Below the pieces are notes generated by a model. That model ran no database searches. It saw only the letters and a list, made by a program, of their open reading frames with translations, and was not told where the DNA came from. A stretch of DNA of 64,000 nt, from the NCBI GenBank assembly GCA_005656395.1, contig SRSI01000048.1:1054001-1118000 (forward strand), in the 5' to 3' direction. This stretch comes from Strongyloides papillosus. Taxonomy: Eukaryota > Nematoda > Chromadorea > Rhabditida > Strongyloididae. This document shows positions 22,693 to 34,323 of this stretch, one piece after another. Position 1 is the first letter of the stretch; each line of letters starts with the position of its first letter. Made by a program: the position numbers and the translations under genes.

Positions 22693-23977
22693 TTATGATT
22701 CATCTCCATCAGATTCTGATTGTGGCTTGACATGTTCCATTGAAAAGAATGTAGGTTTGTGTTCTAATGTATAAAATAAAACGTTAGCCTTCCTTGCTAT
22801 CTTGTCATACGTTCTTGTGTTGAGTAAATGTATTCCATAAGACAGATAACTGAAATAAATCTTTATAGATAATAAAATAATTCACCAACTTACTGTTTTT
22901 CTTCGGCAACGATTCCTAATCCCAGATATTTTGCAGTAATATTGTAGCATTGTACGATTATATCATTAAACAATTGTTCTATAGGTCTCCTTGTTTTTTC
23001 ACTTGGAAAATAATATTTTAGCAGTGCATTCTTAGGTAAAAGAATGTCTGCAACAAATTTGCAAAATTTTCCACTATCTTTAATATAACTTAATGCCTTA
23101 TTTTTTACTTCTTCATCATCCAAGAACTCTCTTAACTGTTTATTTTTAATTTCATATGAACAATTTGGCCCGAATTGCCTTTTTCTCATTTCTAAAATTT
23201 TTTCTTTGATATATTCATCTTTTGCTTCTTTGAGTAATGTACCATTTTCATCAATTATATGGAAATTATTTTTTAAACTTGATTTTTTACCAATAAAATC
23301 ATTCTTTTTACTAAGTATTTCTTTGATGGTTGCATTCATTTCATCAATTGAATTTTGTTGATTCTTGATGATTTCTTCTTGCTTGTTAACAAGAAGTGAT
23401 AAACTTTCTATTTTGTCTTCAATGTTTTTTACTCTTTTATTTAATGATTTATCAACATTTAAAGTTTTTTTAATATCCGATTTGACTAATTTAAGTTCAT
23501 TTATAATGTTACTTACATCTATTGCTTCACCATTTGATTCAGTGGTTCCTTTGAGTGAACTAATGTTTTCGAAATAATCATTTAAAAATTCATTTAAATC
23601 ACTGTCAAGAGTGTCGCTTTGTTTTTTTTCTTCTTCCTTAACTGTAGTTGAATCTAATAATAAAGCTAGTTGAGCAGAAAAATCACTCTATCATTAATTA
23701 ATATATTTTTAAATAAGAAACTTACTGGATTCTTGCATTTGCTACCATTTCTTCTGGATCTTCTTTTGTTTTTCGTATTTTTTTCTGTCTCGCTATTCTT
23801 TTTAGTTGGCATTTTTTTCTTTTTCTCACTCTCGTTATCAGGTGAATTTTTTTCATCACTAATTCTTTTTCTTTTTTTTGATTTTTTTTGAAAAGTACTC
23901 GAGTTAGATGAAGCTTCAGAGAAATCTGATGTATCACTAGTTACAATTATTTCTGTGCTTTTATTCTCCTCAAGCAT
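22693..23977 (-). CDS. Unrecognised nuclear-type coiled-coil protein
   Basis: Three exons: 23726-23977, 22894-23687 and 22693-22849, with introns of 38 and 44 bases; 400 residues. All junctions keep the frame and the total is a multiple of three. The ATG at 23977 gives MLEENKSTEI. Residues 30-84 are highly basic and Ser-rich (KKSKKRKRISDEK, KKKKMPTKK), like nuclear localisation signals. A strong coiled coil spans about residues 145-205. The C-terminal domain (about 240-360) is globular and conserved-looking (LREFLDDEEV, FVADILLPKNALLKYYF, IEQLFNDIIVQCYNIT) and ends in an acidic tail (SESDGDES). Its FVADILL...KNALLKYYF segment is faintly like a BEN domain, which I cannot confirm. Probably a chromatin or transcription factor, by composition only. 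Confidence 0.7.
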
Positions 23978-25273
23978 TTTATAAAAATCTTTTGAAAACA
24001 ATAGAGTAATCAACTAAAAAGTGTAATTTAAAATTTTTTATTATGCATTAACGTAAAGTAAAAATTTTATCTTAATTGAATCGTACCCCAATAATTAAAC
24101 ATAATAAACATATAAATAATTAAAATATTAGTATCACAATAAATAAGATTTATAACAATAGCCACATTTAAAGTAGTCCAATCTAACTGTCATGTTTCTT
24201 GTACAATGTATTCACAGTAAAAAAAAATAAAATAAAATTGAATTTTTAAATTTTTTACTATATTTCAATGAAATAATATACATATTGGAGAAATATCCAA
24301 ATGTAAAAAGCATTGACAACAAAATATTCGTGTGTTCGCTAGTTGAAGTATTGCGAAATATTGTATCTGTGGCAGATGGTGAAAGACTTTTCGCAGATAA
24401 ACATCATACGCCGTGTAGAGTAAACATGTCTGTAACAAATCTTTGGCGGATAAAAGTATCTCTAGCACATTATGTATTGCATCTAGATAACAGAAATAAT
24501 GAAGGTTGTACAACACAATATACAATTTATGAATGTGTTGACATTTTTAAAATTGTGTAACAAATGCTCAAACAATGGTAACTTGCATAAACTACCGTTT
24601 TTTTATTTTTTTGAATATATAAAGTATTTTTTAGATTCCCCATTTTGTGATTTTTGTGCATGTGAATTATTCAAGAATGTATAAAGAAGACACCGATGTT
24701 TCGTTGTAAAGTGATTAAAAATACTGTGCTTGATTTAGCTTTTGTAGAGAACGGAAGATATTAACTATCGATAAATTGATCAGACGATATATCTAGCAAA
24801 AGCCAATGATTGACATAAAAATTATTGTTTATTTTCAAACGATTTTTTCAAATTTTATGGAGAAAAAAAAAAGTCCAAACTTGTATTGTAAACATTTATT
24901 GATATTATAATTTTTTATGAATATCTTTGTCAACGATAATTATTTACAAAAACAAAATAGAAATAAAATAATGGGAAATTAAAAAAAATAAACAATAGAA
25001 TGTCTAATTGAATGTCTAAATAAATTATAAAATAACTATTCAAAATGTTTTCATCAATTCCTTTTTTTACGTATAATATACGCTGATGGGAATAAAGATC
25101 TATTTCAAATGCTAAAATAATATATTATTTTCATTTATCATAAAAATCATACTTTTTAAAATAAATATTTTTATTAATATAATAATTAATACTAAAAATA
25201 GAGAACAAAATAGAACTATAGAAATCTAACTACAAGTGTACAAAAAAATTTTGCTGACAATAAAATAAACTAA
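23978..25273. other. Intergenic region with one unexplained open patch
   Basis: Mostly A+T-rich spacer. Between 24231 and 24560 the sequence is visibly more complex and is open on both strands (about 110 codons on plus without a good ATG; 86 on minus). No family is recognised, and it could be an exon, an old element or an RNA. The remainder, 24700-25273, shows nothing. Confidence 0.35.
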
Positions 25274-26687
25274 TTACTCATATGAAATTGTGTAATAAAT
25301 ATTATTAAAAGGTTTTAAACATGTAGTTGATGAATTTCGAGAAGACTTCTCTTTTGCTGCAGTTTCTAATTGAGGTGTATGTATCGAAAAATCCAACATT
25401 TCATTAAATTGTATATGTTGTGGTTCTAGCGTATATTCATTTTCAAATTTTGGAGTATGTATGTGTTCCTTCTTATAATTTTTACCATCATGAATAGATT
25501 TGGGTCTTATTCTAAAAAGTAGTATCAGAACTAGAATAATAATAACAATTGATAGTAGTGAAGCAATAATAACAAGAATCATATTGATATCCGTATAACT
25601 CATAAACTCAAGGTGGCCACCTCTACTTTTAATATTCATTGTTTGACTTCTTATTAATTTTATTTGACAATAGGTACCAATAAAATTATTAATACAATGA
25701 CATTTTGGAATTCCATCATTATTTATATAACATGTACCATCATTTAAGCATGTATGTTCATTGCATGTTTTTCTTTTCTTCTGACAATATTTACCAAAAT
25801 AACCTTTTTGACATTCACAACTACTAGTTCCGTCTTTCTCTAACTTACAGATTCCTCCATTTCTACAGATATTTTTTATTTGACATGGACTCAATTTAAT
25901 GTTACATAACTTCCCACCCCATCCTTCTTCGCATGTACATTCGTTATTTTTTGAACAGTATCCATTTTGACAACCCGGCAATGCGGTACATTCTTGACAT
26001 GTTTCTTGAATCTGCGAATTAGGACATAGACATTTATCTGGCCCAATACACTTGCCATTTTCACCACATCCTTTCAAACAAATTGCTATAAATAGAAAAA
26101 ATTTAATTTAATAATGTGGAAATAAATTACTTACGCTTGTCACATTTTTTACCACTCCAACCGGGAAGACACTCAATATAACCTTCATCTGTACATGCGA
26201 AATGTTCATTCTCATGGATGGGGGGATTACAAAATCTCGAACATTCATTACCATAATAATTTGGTGAACATCCAATACGGTAATGAACATTAAAATATTT
26301 ATTTGATGTTACGTGAAGCCAGCTTGTTTTTCCCGAACGTAAATGACTAATTTTAAATGTTTCATCATGATTAAATTTGATGATTAGTGAATGGGAGCCC
26401 TAAAAATTACAAATAATTCATTCAAACAAACTCACCGGCCATATTTGTGTAAATGGAAGTGATATAATAGAAGTTTTGTTTATTGATGGTAAAATTTGAA
26501 AATTTCTACTGCCATATCTACAGATGTCATCATCATTAACAATAGTTTGGTATTCCTTAAGGCAAACAGTGATATTAAACAATTTTTCTTCATCTAATAC
26601 TAGTGGTGTGAATTTTACTTCAAATACACCATTTGGTGATACAATAGATAAACAAACTAATAAGTATAATAATACTATGGAAAACAT
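25274..26687 (-). CDS. DSL-family Notch ligand (Delta/LAG-2/APX-1-like)
   Basis: Three exons: 26436-26687, 26135-26399 and 25274-26085; introns of 36 and 50 bases; 442 residues. Order of parts: signal peptide (MFSIVLLYLLVCLSIVSPNG); MNNL-like N-terminal domain to about residue 125; DSL domain (SWLHVTSNKYFNVHYRIGC ... FACTDEGYIECLPGW), about residues 110-165; then EGF-like repeats (CGENGKC, CQNGYCSKNNECTCEEGW, CRNGGICKLEKDG, CLNDGTCYINNDG); one transmembrane segment (ILVIIASLLSIVIIILVLILL); a cytosolic tail of about 95 residues. This is the plan of a membrane-bound Notch ligand acting on LIN-12/GLP-1-type receptors in neighbouring cells. EGF number is small, as in nematode LAG-2/APX-1. Which ortholog it is cannot be told without a tree. 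Confidence 0.88.
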
Positions 26688-27619
26688 TTTTTTAATAAAA
26701 GTAATTGTCTTATTTAATTCACATTTTTTATATACACAAATATACTATTGCCAAGAAACACAACAAATTGCTTGCGTATTATCAAAAAGATATCAAAAAT
26801 ATTTACCGATACCTTGGAGGTATTCAATCTTTATAACTGCATATCGTGTTTCTCCTTTAAATACAAAAAGCTTAATTTCTACTTTTAACAAATTGCTTAC
26901 CGACACCTTTACTTATTTAATGAAAACAAATACTGAAATGCCAATTGATTTTCTTTTTCATCATTTACCGAAATAACTTTAAACTACAAAGTCATTTTTT
27001 ATTAAAAATATCTTAAGTTACTAACAACCTTATATAAACTGTTATTCCTAAATGTGTGCCATTGTTTTTTCTTTTAATAAACATTCACAATATTGGAAAT
27101 AGTACTATAATAGGCATTATTTTCTTTCGTGAGCATTTTGTTTTGTTAGCTGTTCATTTTTTTCATGAAAATTAAGAAAAAAAGGTTTATGTTAGGAATG
27201 TTTCAGTATTTTACCAACTAACATTTGATTAACAAACTTTTATTGGGTAAATAGTTTTTTGTAATCGTTTTAATTTCCTTTAAACTTTTTTATAATCAAA
27301 TATCCTAATAAATCAATAAATTATCTTATCAAAAAATTATACATTCCCTATTCATCAGTAAATTAAAATTAAATCAACACTCCAACAATATAGTGATCTA
27401 AGATCAAATAGAATTAATTAATATTTATAATTTAAATTACAAAAATATGTATATATGAAAGAGGAAATATTAATTTTTTATTAACACAAACTTTATATTG
27501 ATGTACAGTTCATATAAAGATTAATTGCGTTAATAAAAAAAATATTATTTGACATGTACAATACCGTAAGTAATACCGGAGAATATAGTTAATTAGTTAG
27601 TTTACAAAATATCGAAAAA
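26688..27619. other. 5' flank of the Notch ligand gene
   Basis: Upstream DNA of the minus-strand DSL gene. It contains three copies of TTACCGA on the plus strand at 26803, 26897 and 26965; the first two have similar flanks (TTACCGATACCTT, TTACCGACACCTT). A 96-codon plus-strand open stretch overlaps them but lacks any recognised feature. The rest is A+T-rich. Confidence 0.4.
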
Positions 27620-28246
27620 TTAATCATCCTTGAGCTTAAATTGTTTTTTTCCTAAACGATTTCCCTGTCTATCAAACATTGCCATTCTCCTTGGAACCAC
27701 TCTACATTGCGTTATGCCATACTTTTCTCGTAAAAATTTTACAACTCCATTCTCTGCTTTTAATTTTCTTAATGCATTTGATATCGGAAACTGAATACAC
27801 ATAAGGAGTATACGAACTGACTCCATTACATCATCACGACATGGTGGAGCACATCTACAACACTCATCTGTCATATGCTTATCTAACTGCACATCAAGTT
27901 GAATGGATAGCCTTTTAATTTTTTTTATCCAATCATTAACTTCATCTTCAAATTTAGGATATTTACCCATTGTCAAGACAATCTTTAAATTTACATGATT
28001 TCTACGTCTTAATATAAACGTCATTTCTTTGTAATACAATTTACTATCATATTGACCAATCAACTTGCACCTAAATAATTTAATATCACGTAAAAACTTC
28101 CTTATCAAAGAATCAAATTTTTTCCGACCATTAATGTCATCTTCACTTTCTTGTGTACTCTCATATGTTTTAGGTTTTGCAACTTCAATATATCTAGCTT
28201 TAAAAATGTTTCTTGTATCTGGAGGTACTGCTGCTAAATTTCCCAT
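27620..28246 (-). CDS. Unrecognised MGN-initiated protein
   Basis: 208 residues, one exon, ATG at 28246. The start MGNLAAVP offers Gly2 for possible N-myristoylation, although position 6 is Ala where Ser or Thr is usual. The rest is basic and helical, with a cysteine cluster (CCRCAPPC) near residue 130 and a conserved-looking C-terminus (FPISNALRKLKAENGVVKFLREKYG, split here as FPISNALRKL / GVVKFLREKYG). No signal peptide or membrane segment. The family is unknown to me. It sits alone, with 662 bases between it and the ERO1 stop. The unbroken frame in such A+T-rich DNA supports a real gene. Confidence 0.65.
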   Translation of the reverse strand: MGNLAAVPPDTRNIFKARYIEVAKPKTYESTQESEDDINGRKKFDSLIRKFLRDIKLFRCKLIGQYDSKLYYKEMTFILRRRNHVNLKIVLTMGKYPKFEDEVNDWIKKIKRLSIQLDVQLDKHMTDECCRCAPPCRDDVMESVRILLMCIQFPISNALRKLKAENGVVKFLREKYGITQCRVVPRRMAMFDRQGNRLGKKQFKLKDD

Positions 28247-28908
28247 TATTGTAACTGATTAATAGATAAAACCTAGTAAATTACACTCTGAAAAAAATAA
28301 ACATATTATGAACTTAATATTTTAAAGATTTTATCGAAAAAACCAATGTGCCGGTAATTGTTGACATTAAACTACTTAAAGTATCAGTCTATTGATTTTC
28401 TATTAGAATTCTGTTCCTTCTACACAAGATGGTAACAACCACTAATGTCAAGATATATAATACCTAATTTTTACATATGTCCACTTTATATATGATCATT
28501 AATAATACATATGATAAAATATACTACCTATGTTTATAAATTTGAAAAAAAAAGATCACATAAATATTTTGAATATATTAATATACGTGTCATTGAAATA
28601 AATGAAGATTCTACGTATCACTTTTTTAGATATTGATTCACAAACCAACAAGAAACATTATCCTCAAATATATTATATTTACAAACAGCACTCTAAGGTA
28701 TAAATAAGACGACTTCCTTCAATTTATTTAAATAATTATAAATACACATAGGTTAGTACGCAAAACAACTTATCACAGTGTAGGAACTTTCTATAGAAAT
28801 TAAAAAAAGATAATGACTAACGACATGACGTACATATTTTTAAATATATCCTCTCTTTAAACGAAAATTTTATTATAGATTTTTTTTAGATTTCAAATAA
28901 ATTATATT
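28247..28908. other. Spacer between ERO1 and the MGN-initiated gene
   Basis: A+T-rich; no open frame, repeat or RNA gene recognised. Confidence 0.4.
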
Positions 28909-30207
28909 TTATACAAATATAGATTTCCTAAACTCTTCTACTTCTCTGATACTTGATGCATATCTTCCAAAACTTTGGAATAGTGCTACGATATCATTTC
29001 TTGTCAACCAATAGGGTATTTTATTTGTTATTGTCGATAAATCCATAAATAGTATTTTTAAAGCTGTACCCATTCCATGTGTTTGAAGTTTCCCCCACAA
29101 TCTACATTTATCACATGCCACGCAATCCATAATCCGTGAGATGTTATGGAAATGCATGCGAAATTCTTCTCGTAAACTAGGAGCAAATGGTCCTGTAAAC
29201 ATACCTTGTTCATTAAATACATTTGGGCTCTTTTCTATTTCTACCATTAAATTTTCTAGTATAACTTTTGTTTCCTCATCATCCTTCTTATTTCCTGTAT
29301 AAAATAATTCACTATTTAAATAGGGAGCCAATTTTAATAGCGCTTTCATCTCTAATAAGTATACAAAATAAACATTTTTTAGCCTTTCTGGTCCCTCCCA
29401 ACTCCATTTTGTTCCAAATCTTCCCTTAAACATTTCAATATTCCTAAACCATGTTCCTTGTCCAAATGGACCAGGTTTATAGTTATGTGAGGCTATTGAT
29501 ATTGTTATAGCGGAATGTAAACCACTAATTAATCTATAAAATACACGTTTCTCAAGGCATAACCCTGTATTGCTAGGATTAAGTAGGAAATTTTTATCAA
29601 ATTTTGGATCAGGTTTGAAACAATTTTCTTGATATATAGTCATCCACACTTTTTGAGCACTATTTCCTTTGTACCCAGTATATCGTTCAGGATTTTTATA
29701 TAAATTAACGTAGTGCATCCCATCTTCCGTTTCATCATCCATAGCACAAAATGAAAATGTTGATTCTTCAAATGTTTCTATGTAAGCTTTATCGACATCT
29801 GTTAATGATCTATCAAGAGGATCAAATGAGTTGCTTTTTTCCTCACAATTAGAACCGATATGTAACGTTAATGGGGTTTTCAGTACCTCGGGAACTTCGT
29901 CATCACAATTTTCAATGCCACATTCTTTACTTCCACATTCTCTATCATCAGGCCAGAATGGGCATGTCTTCTCCATATTAACTCTATAGAATTTAAATGA
30001 ATCTTTCTGTAAAAGATTTTGAATCAAAGGGAATATCCTACGATTATTAAAATCATCTATAGAATCAAGAGTACAAGGACAAACTTCCACCGAATCGTCA
30101 TTTCCGGCACAAAAACATTCATTGTCTGTCGTAAATTGTGATTTACTTATTATTGGTAATAGTGTGATAATTAGTAATATTGAAGAAATAATGTTAAATT
30201 TTCTCAT
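28909..30207 (-). CDS. ero-1: ERO1, endoplasmic reticulum thiol oxidase
   Basis: 432 residues, one exon, ATG at 30207 with signal peptide (MRKFNIISSILLIITLLPIISKS). ERO1 is an FAD enzyme in the ER lumen that re-oxidises protein disulfide isomerase using oxygen. Seen: N-terminal CFCAGND and CPCTLDSIDDFNNRRIFP block; CPFWPDDRECGSKEC, whose two cysteines match the shuttle pair; WTIYQENCF-type core with AITISIASH; and the catalytic CVACDKCRLWGKLQ with the CxxC active site followed by GMGTALKILF. All key cysteines are present. The length is within the range of animal ERO1 proteins. Membrane association is peripheral in the family; no transmembrane helix is seen after the signal. Confidence 0.95.
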   Translation of the reverse strand: MRKFNIISSILLIITLLPIISKSQFTTDNECFCAGNDDSVEVCPCTLDSIDDFNNRRIFPLIQNLLQKDSFKFYRVNMEKTCPFWPDDRECGSKECGIENCDDEVPEVLKTPLTLHIGSNCEEKSNSFDPLDRSLTDVDKAYIETFEESTFSFCAMDDETEDGMHYVNLYKNPERYTGYKGNSAQKVWMTIYQENCFKPDPKFDKNFLLNPSNTGLCLEKRVFYRLISGLHSAITISIASHNYKPGPFGQGTWFRNIEMFKGRFGTKWSWEGPERLKNVYFVYLLEMKALLKLAPYLNSELFYTGNKKDDEETKVILENLMVEIEKSPNVFNEQGMFTGPFAPSLREEFRMHFHNISRIMDCVACDKCRLWGKLQTHGMGTALKILFMDLSTITNKIPYWLTRNDIVALFQSFGRYASSIREVEEFRKSIFV

Positions 30208-31395
30208 TCTATCAAAATCATGGATATTTCTAAAAAAAATATATACAATTATTAAGTGACAATGGAGATAAATATTAATGTGGGGGATAAAATATTTTAG
30301 ATATTAGCTGTCACAATTATAGAAATTGAGGATTATTCTTTGCATAATAAATATAGAATAAATTAAACTGAACTAATATTTATCTTACGGTTGACCTTAC
30401 TGTATATTATTTACATATAATTATTATAAATATTTATTACTAAAGATTAAAATTATTAACACTGACGACGTATTTAACGATGATTGTAAGCAGGACACGT
30501 TATTAACCCTCTCAACACTGCTAAAATTCCAAAACATTCCTGTTAAGATGCTAAATTGTGTTTTTTAAGTATATTATCACGAAATTATGTTTGCCAGTTT
30601 TGAGATATGCGTATAAATTGGAATATCTATACGTAAATATTTATTTTTATGTAGATATCTGCGTATTTTGATATGTATTTGATAGTTATATGATGATGAT
30701 ATATTGCTGATTATATTTGGTACCTTTTTTGGATTTATTACTAAAATACAATAATTTTATGAAGTTAACTGACTTACTTTAGAGAGAAAAAAAGCATTTA
30801 TCATTGATTGTAATAGTTATACCCACCATCTCTGCATGTCTATACTGTGTCTCTCTCTTTTTCTTAAAAAGTTTACTCATCAATGTTAATTCCCTTCATG
30901 TCCATTCATTTTTCTTTACATACACACAACCACTCCAAACAAACAGAAAAATTTTATTTTCTTTGTCGTCAGTTATTATTACATTAGGTTAACTAGTAGA
31001 GTAGGACAAATTGTCTCATCGATTTAACTTCGTATGTGTTTTAATCATTTTTGCATTTTATCCTATCTCAATATTATAAATATTATTATTTTATATATAT
31101 TTTTGTTTCCTGTCTTCATTCAATTCATATAATATATATAAAACCATCAGACCATAATTGATTTCAGAGAATATCTATATTTTATATATAATATCTACTA
31201 CTTGGGAAAGAGTCAAAACTTTTTTTTTTAATTTCAAGGGAATTTGAGGAAATACATCTTTTTTGATTTACTTTTTTTGATAAGAGAGTAAGAGAAATTT
31301 GACAAATCAATACATATAAAAAAAAGAGATATCGATTATTTTTATATAAAAATAAGTATTTGAAATAAGAGAGTGATTTGTATTTTACTTTTTAT
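30208..31395. other. Divergent region, ERO1 / RBM12-like gene
   Basis: 1.2 kb holding both promoters. The stretch 30830-31000 is pyrimidine-rich (ctctctctttttcttaaaaag, cacacaaccactcc), and 31080-31210 holds repeated tatata tracts, likely the 5' leader and promoter of the RBM12-like gene. A 62-codon open stretch at 30804-30992 is judged chance. Confidence 0.4.
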
Positions 31396-31407
31396 ATGTA
31401 TATTGTA

Positions 31408-33376
31408 ATGCCATCAAATATTGTATTGAGATTATCAAATGTACCATTTACGGCAAAGGCAAGTGATATTAGAGGATTATTTGAAGGGATAACGATACCA
31501 ATCGGTTTTATTGTTATTGTCGGAGGTCCGAGTAGCGATGCTTTTGTTAAATTTTCCTCTGATGAGGATGCAGAAAAAGCAAAAAATATGAATTTTACTA
31601 TTCATGGTGTTCCTGTTACTAAAGAAGTAACTGATACCAAAACTATGACATCAATTGTCAATTTCGTTAAAGATATGGCTATTAAAGTTGAACAATCAAA
31701 GGGTAATATGATTCAAAATGGTATGTGATCAAAATAATTGATAATATATATTTATTCTACATCTATTTTCATTATTAGGTATTGTTGATTGTCCTGAAAA
31801 AAGGAATGGATTACCAGTAAAAAGAAAGACACTCTTTGGTGACAGTGATGGTGCCCCACCACCTAAAAAAAGTACACCCCCTAGAGAACCATGTAAATAT
31901 GTCGAGATGACTCGCCTTCCAAATGAAATAATTAAAAGAGAAGAATTAGTTTCATTCTTAAATACGAGTGATTCACTGAAAATGAGTGATATTAAAATTG
32001 TATTCGATTCAATGACAGGAATTCATTTGAATACCCTTATAAGATGTACAACAACTGCTGATTTTGAAAAAATTCTCAGTAAAGATGGTGAAAATGGTAT
32101 TCGTGTTAAGGAGAGTACTGATGAAGCATTTGATAAAGCAGAAGATGATACGTTACAACAATATCTTCCACCACCATCAAAAGAAATTGTTATTGGTGCT
32201 AAAAAAGTTTTACAAGAACTTCCACCAGTTAACAGTAATATTAATAATGGTAATGGTGGTCAATCTCAACAACCTAGTTCTGATGAGGGGGATGTCAATA
32301 GAGTTTTTGTTGAAATTACAAATGTTCCATTTAGAGTTACTGTTAAAGAACTACAAGGGTTGTGCAAACGTGTTAGAATCTTCTATCGTGAACTGTATCG
32401 TTGTTACAATGCTGATGATAGACCATCTGATCGTTGGTTAATGGAGTTTGTTGACGAGAAGGATGCTGATAAATTAACTACACTTAGAGAAGTTATTGGT
32501 GGGAGAGAAGTTATTATTAGAAAGATAAGTAATGTTGAGGCTGAAGAATATTTATCAATACCACCACCACCTGATGCTTATCCTAGAAAGAATCCTTTTC
32601 CACCAAGACCAGTTAAGGTTGAGGAACCACCAGCACCAGTAAAAAAAGATCATGATTCGGTATATGATGATAGAGGGGGTAGAAGTGAAAATGGTAGATA
32701 TAGTCCAAGGAGGGATGATATGCGTTATGAGAGTAATAGATCAAGGGATTCTAAACCAACAAGACAACCATTACTGGGCGATAGAAAAGAACCACCAAAA
32801 AGGTATGATAAAGATGATTATGGGAAAGATAATAATAGTTATCGTGATCGTGATAGAAATTATGGTAGAGATGATTATAGACGTGTTGATTCAAGACCTT
32901 CTCGTGACTATTCTAATGATCGTTCCTACTCCTCTTCATCCTCATCCTCTAGACGTCCTGTAGATGATAGAGTTTCTTCTTCCTCTAGTTATAATTCAAA
33001 TCACTCTACAAGTCATACATCTTCTTCTAATCATAGACCTTCAAGTAAAGAATTTTATCAACAAAAACTTAATACTACAACACCAGAAGAATTAGATATT
33101 GATATTTCAATATTAGATGCAATTGGTAATAGTGGTTGTGTTGTGATAACAAAAGGCATGCCAACAACAATAACATTGGATAGTGTAGTTGATTTTTTTA
33201 AGGGATATCCTGTTAAACGGGAGACAGCATTAATGAAATTAGATGATAGTGGTAGACCAACAGGTGAATGTCTTTTGGCATTTACAGATTCTAATTATGC
33301 TAAAGAAGCTGTTCTTCATTTAAATGGTAAAAGAATGGATAGACAACCTATATCAGTAGCATTGATTAAATATTGA
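31408..33376 (+). CDS. RBM12-like multi-RRM RNA-binding protein
   Basis: Two exons, 31408-31720 and 31779-33376, with a 58-base intron (gtatgt...attag); 636 residues from the ATG at 31408 (another in-frame ATG at 31396 adds four residues). RRM1 (NIVLRLSNVPFTAKASDIRG, ending in GVPVTKEV) is very like the first RRM of RBM12/SWAN. A second RRM-like unit (MTRLPNEIIKREELVSFL), a third (VFVEITNVPFRVTVKELQG) and a canonical C-terminal RRM (CVVITKGMPTTITLDSVVDF, ending ISVALIKY) follow. Between them is an Arg/Ser/Asp-rich disordered region with a serine run and proline patches (PPPPDAYPRK). The family is nuclear and works in RNA processing; specific targets are unknown. Order and spacing of RRMs support RBM12 or RBM12B rather than hnRNP F/H. 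Confidence 0.82.
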
Positions 33377-33544
33377 ATCTCGTATTATATTTTTTACCCC
33401 GTTTATACAAACCCACCAACATCCAGTCACTTTTTTTTAATTATGAATCAAAACTTTTTTTACTAATTATTATTTATTATTGTTAAAATTACTTCAAAAA
33501 ACGACACCTGTGTACAATTTTTATTAAGCATGTGTAATAATAAA

Positions 33545-34306
33545 TTAAGTTAAATTTACGTTAAATTTATCTTCACTATATTTAATATTCCATCCAACAT
33601 TCCATATTTGAATGATTGTTGTAATGTATATAATTGAAATAGAAAAATATTCTCCAATATTTTCCTCCAATCTAACCCATTCATCACATCCTTCATTATT
33701 TTTATATCTTCTAATAGCTTGGTAAAATAAAGTACTAGAAATGATAAATAGTAGCATTAAAATAATATTAATAATAGTTATGATAAATATTTTTTTCTTA
33801 TAAAAGTATTTGTGAGGAAATGTAAATAATATAATTGCTTGATAAATCAAATATTCTTGTATAATAGATATAAAAAATATTTTAAATGAATTGGTTATAT
33901 TATATATTTCTAATAATATTCCTACCAGTTGGACTGTTATAATACTTAATAATATGGGAAAAATAAATAATTTAAGAATTTTTTCACCATAATAATAAGA
34001 CAAAGTTGTATATTGCTGATGTAATGTATTATATTTAGATATGAATAATAATAGGATTGTGATAACTCCATACATCTTTATTTTATCGGAAGTTTCCATT
34101 TTTATAATTATACTTTGATATTCATAATCTTCAAATGTTGTTATATTATCATTTTGAATGTTTTCAATAAATTTTTTACAATTTCCTACATCTTTTTGGT
34201 TGACTCTATCCTCTAAAACAATTTTTTTTTCTTTGTATGATGTAACAAGGATTAATATAAATGTTGAGATAGAAAATAATAAAAATAAGTAGGAAAATTT
34301 TAACAT
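33545..34306 (-). CDS. Unrecognised multi-pass membrane protein
   Basis: 253 residues, ATG at 34306. About six hydrophobic segments are visible: residues 4-23, 78-92, 108-132, 138-162, 168-192 and 220-240. A hydrophilic loop with cysteine (GNCKKFIENIQND) lies between the first two. The last loop has GCDEWVRLEENIGEYFS, a little like the acidic/aromatic loop of the Frag1/DRAM/Sfk1 group, but this is only a guess. The ATG is 17 bases after the stop of the same-strand upstream gene, in a different frame, so the pair may be co-transcribed or the gene models may need revision. Very A+T-rich codons throughout. Confidence 0.6.
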   Translation of the reverse strand: MLKFSYLFLLFSISTFILILVTSYKEKKIVLEDRVNQKDVGNCKKFIENIQNDNITTFEDYEYQSIIIKMETSDKIKMYGVITILLLFISKYNTLHQQYTTLSYYYGEKILKLFIFPILLSIITVQLVGILLEIYNITNSFKIFFISIIQEYLIYQAIILFTFPHKYFYKKKIFIITIINIILMLLFIISSTLFYQAIRRYKNNEGCDEWVRLEENIGEYFSISIIYITTIIQIWNVGWNIKYSEDKFNVNLT

Positions 34307-34323
34307 TATCCAGGAAAATATAT

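Noticed and set aside
26524..26976. 150-codon plus-strand open frame across the start of the Notch ligand gene
   Set aside because: Half of it is antisense to the well-supported DSL exon 1, and the rest shows no recognisable protein features.
30804..30992. 62-codon frame in the RBM12-like 5' flank
   Set aside because: Pyrimidine-rich leader sequence; no protein character.
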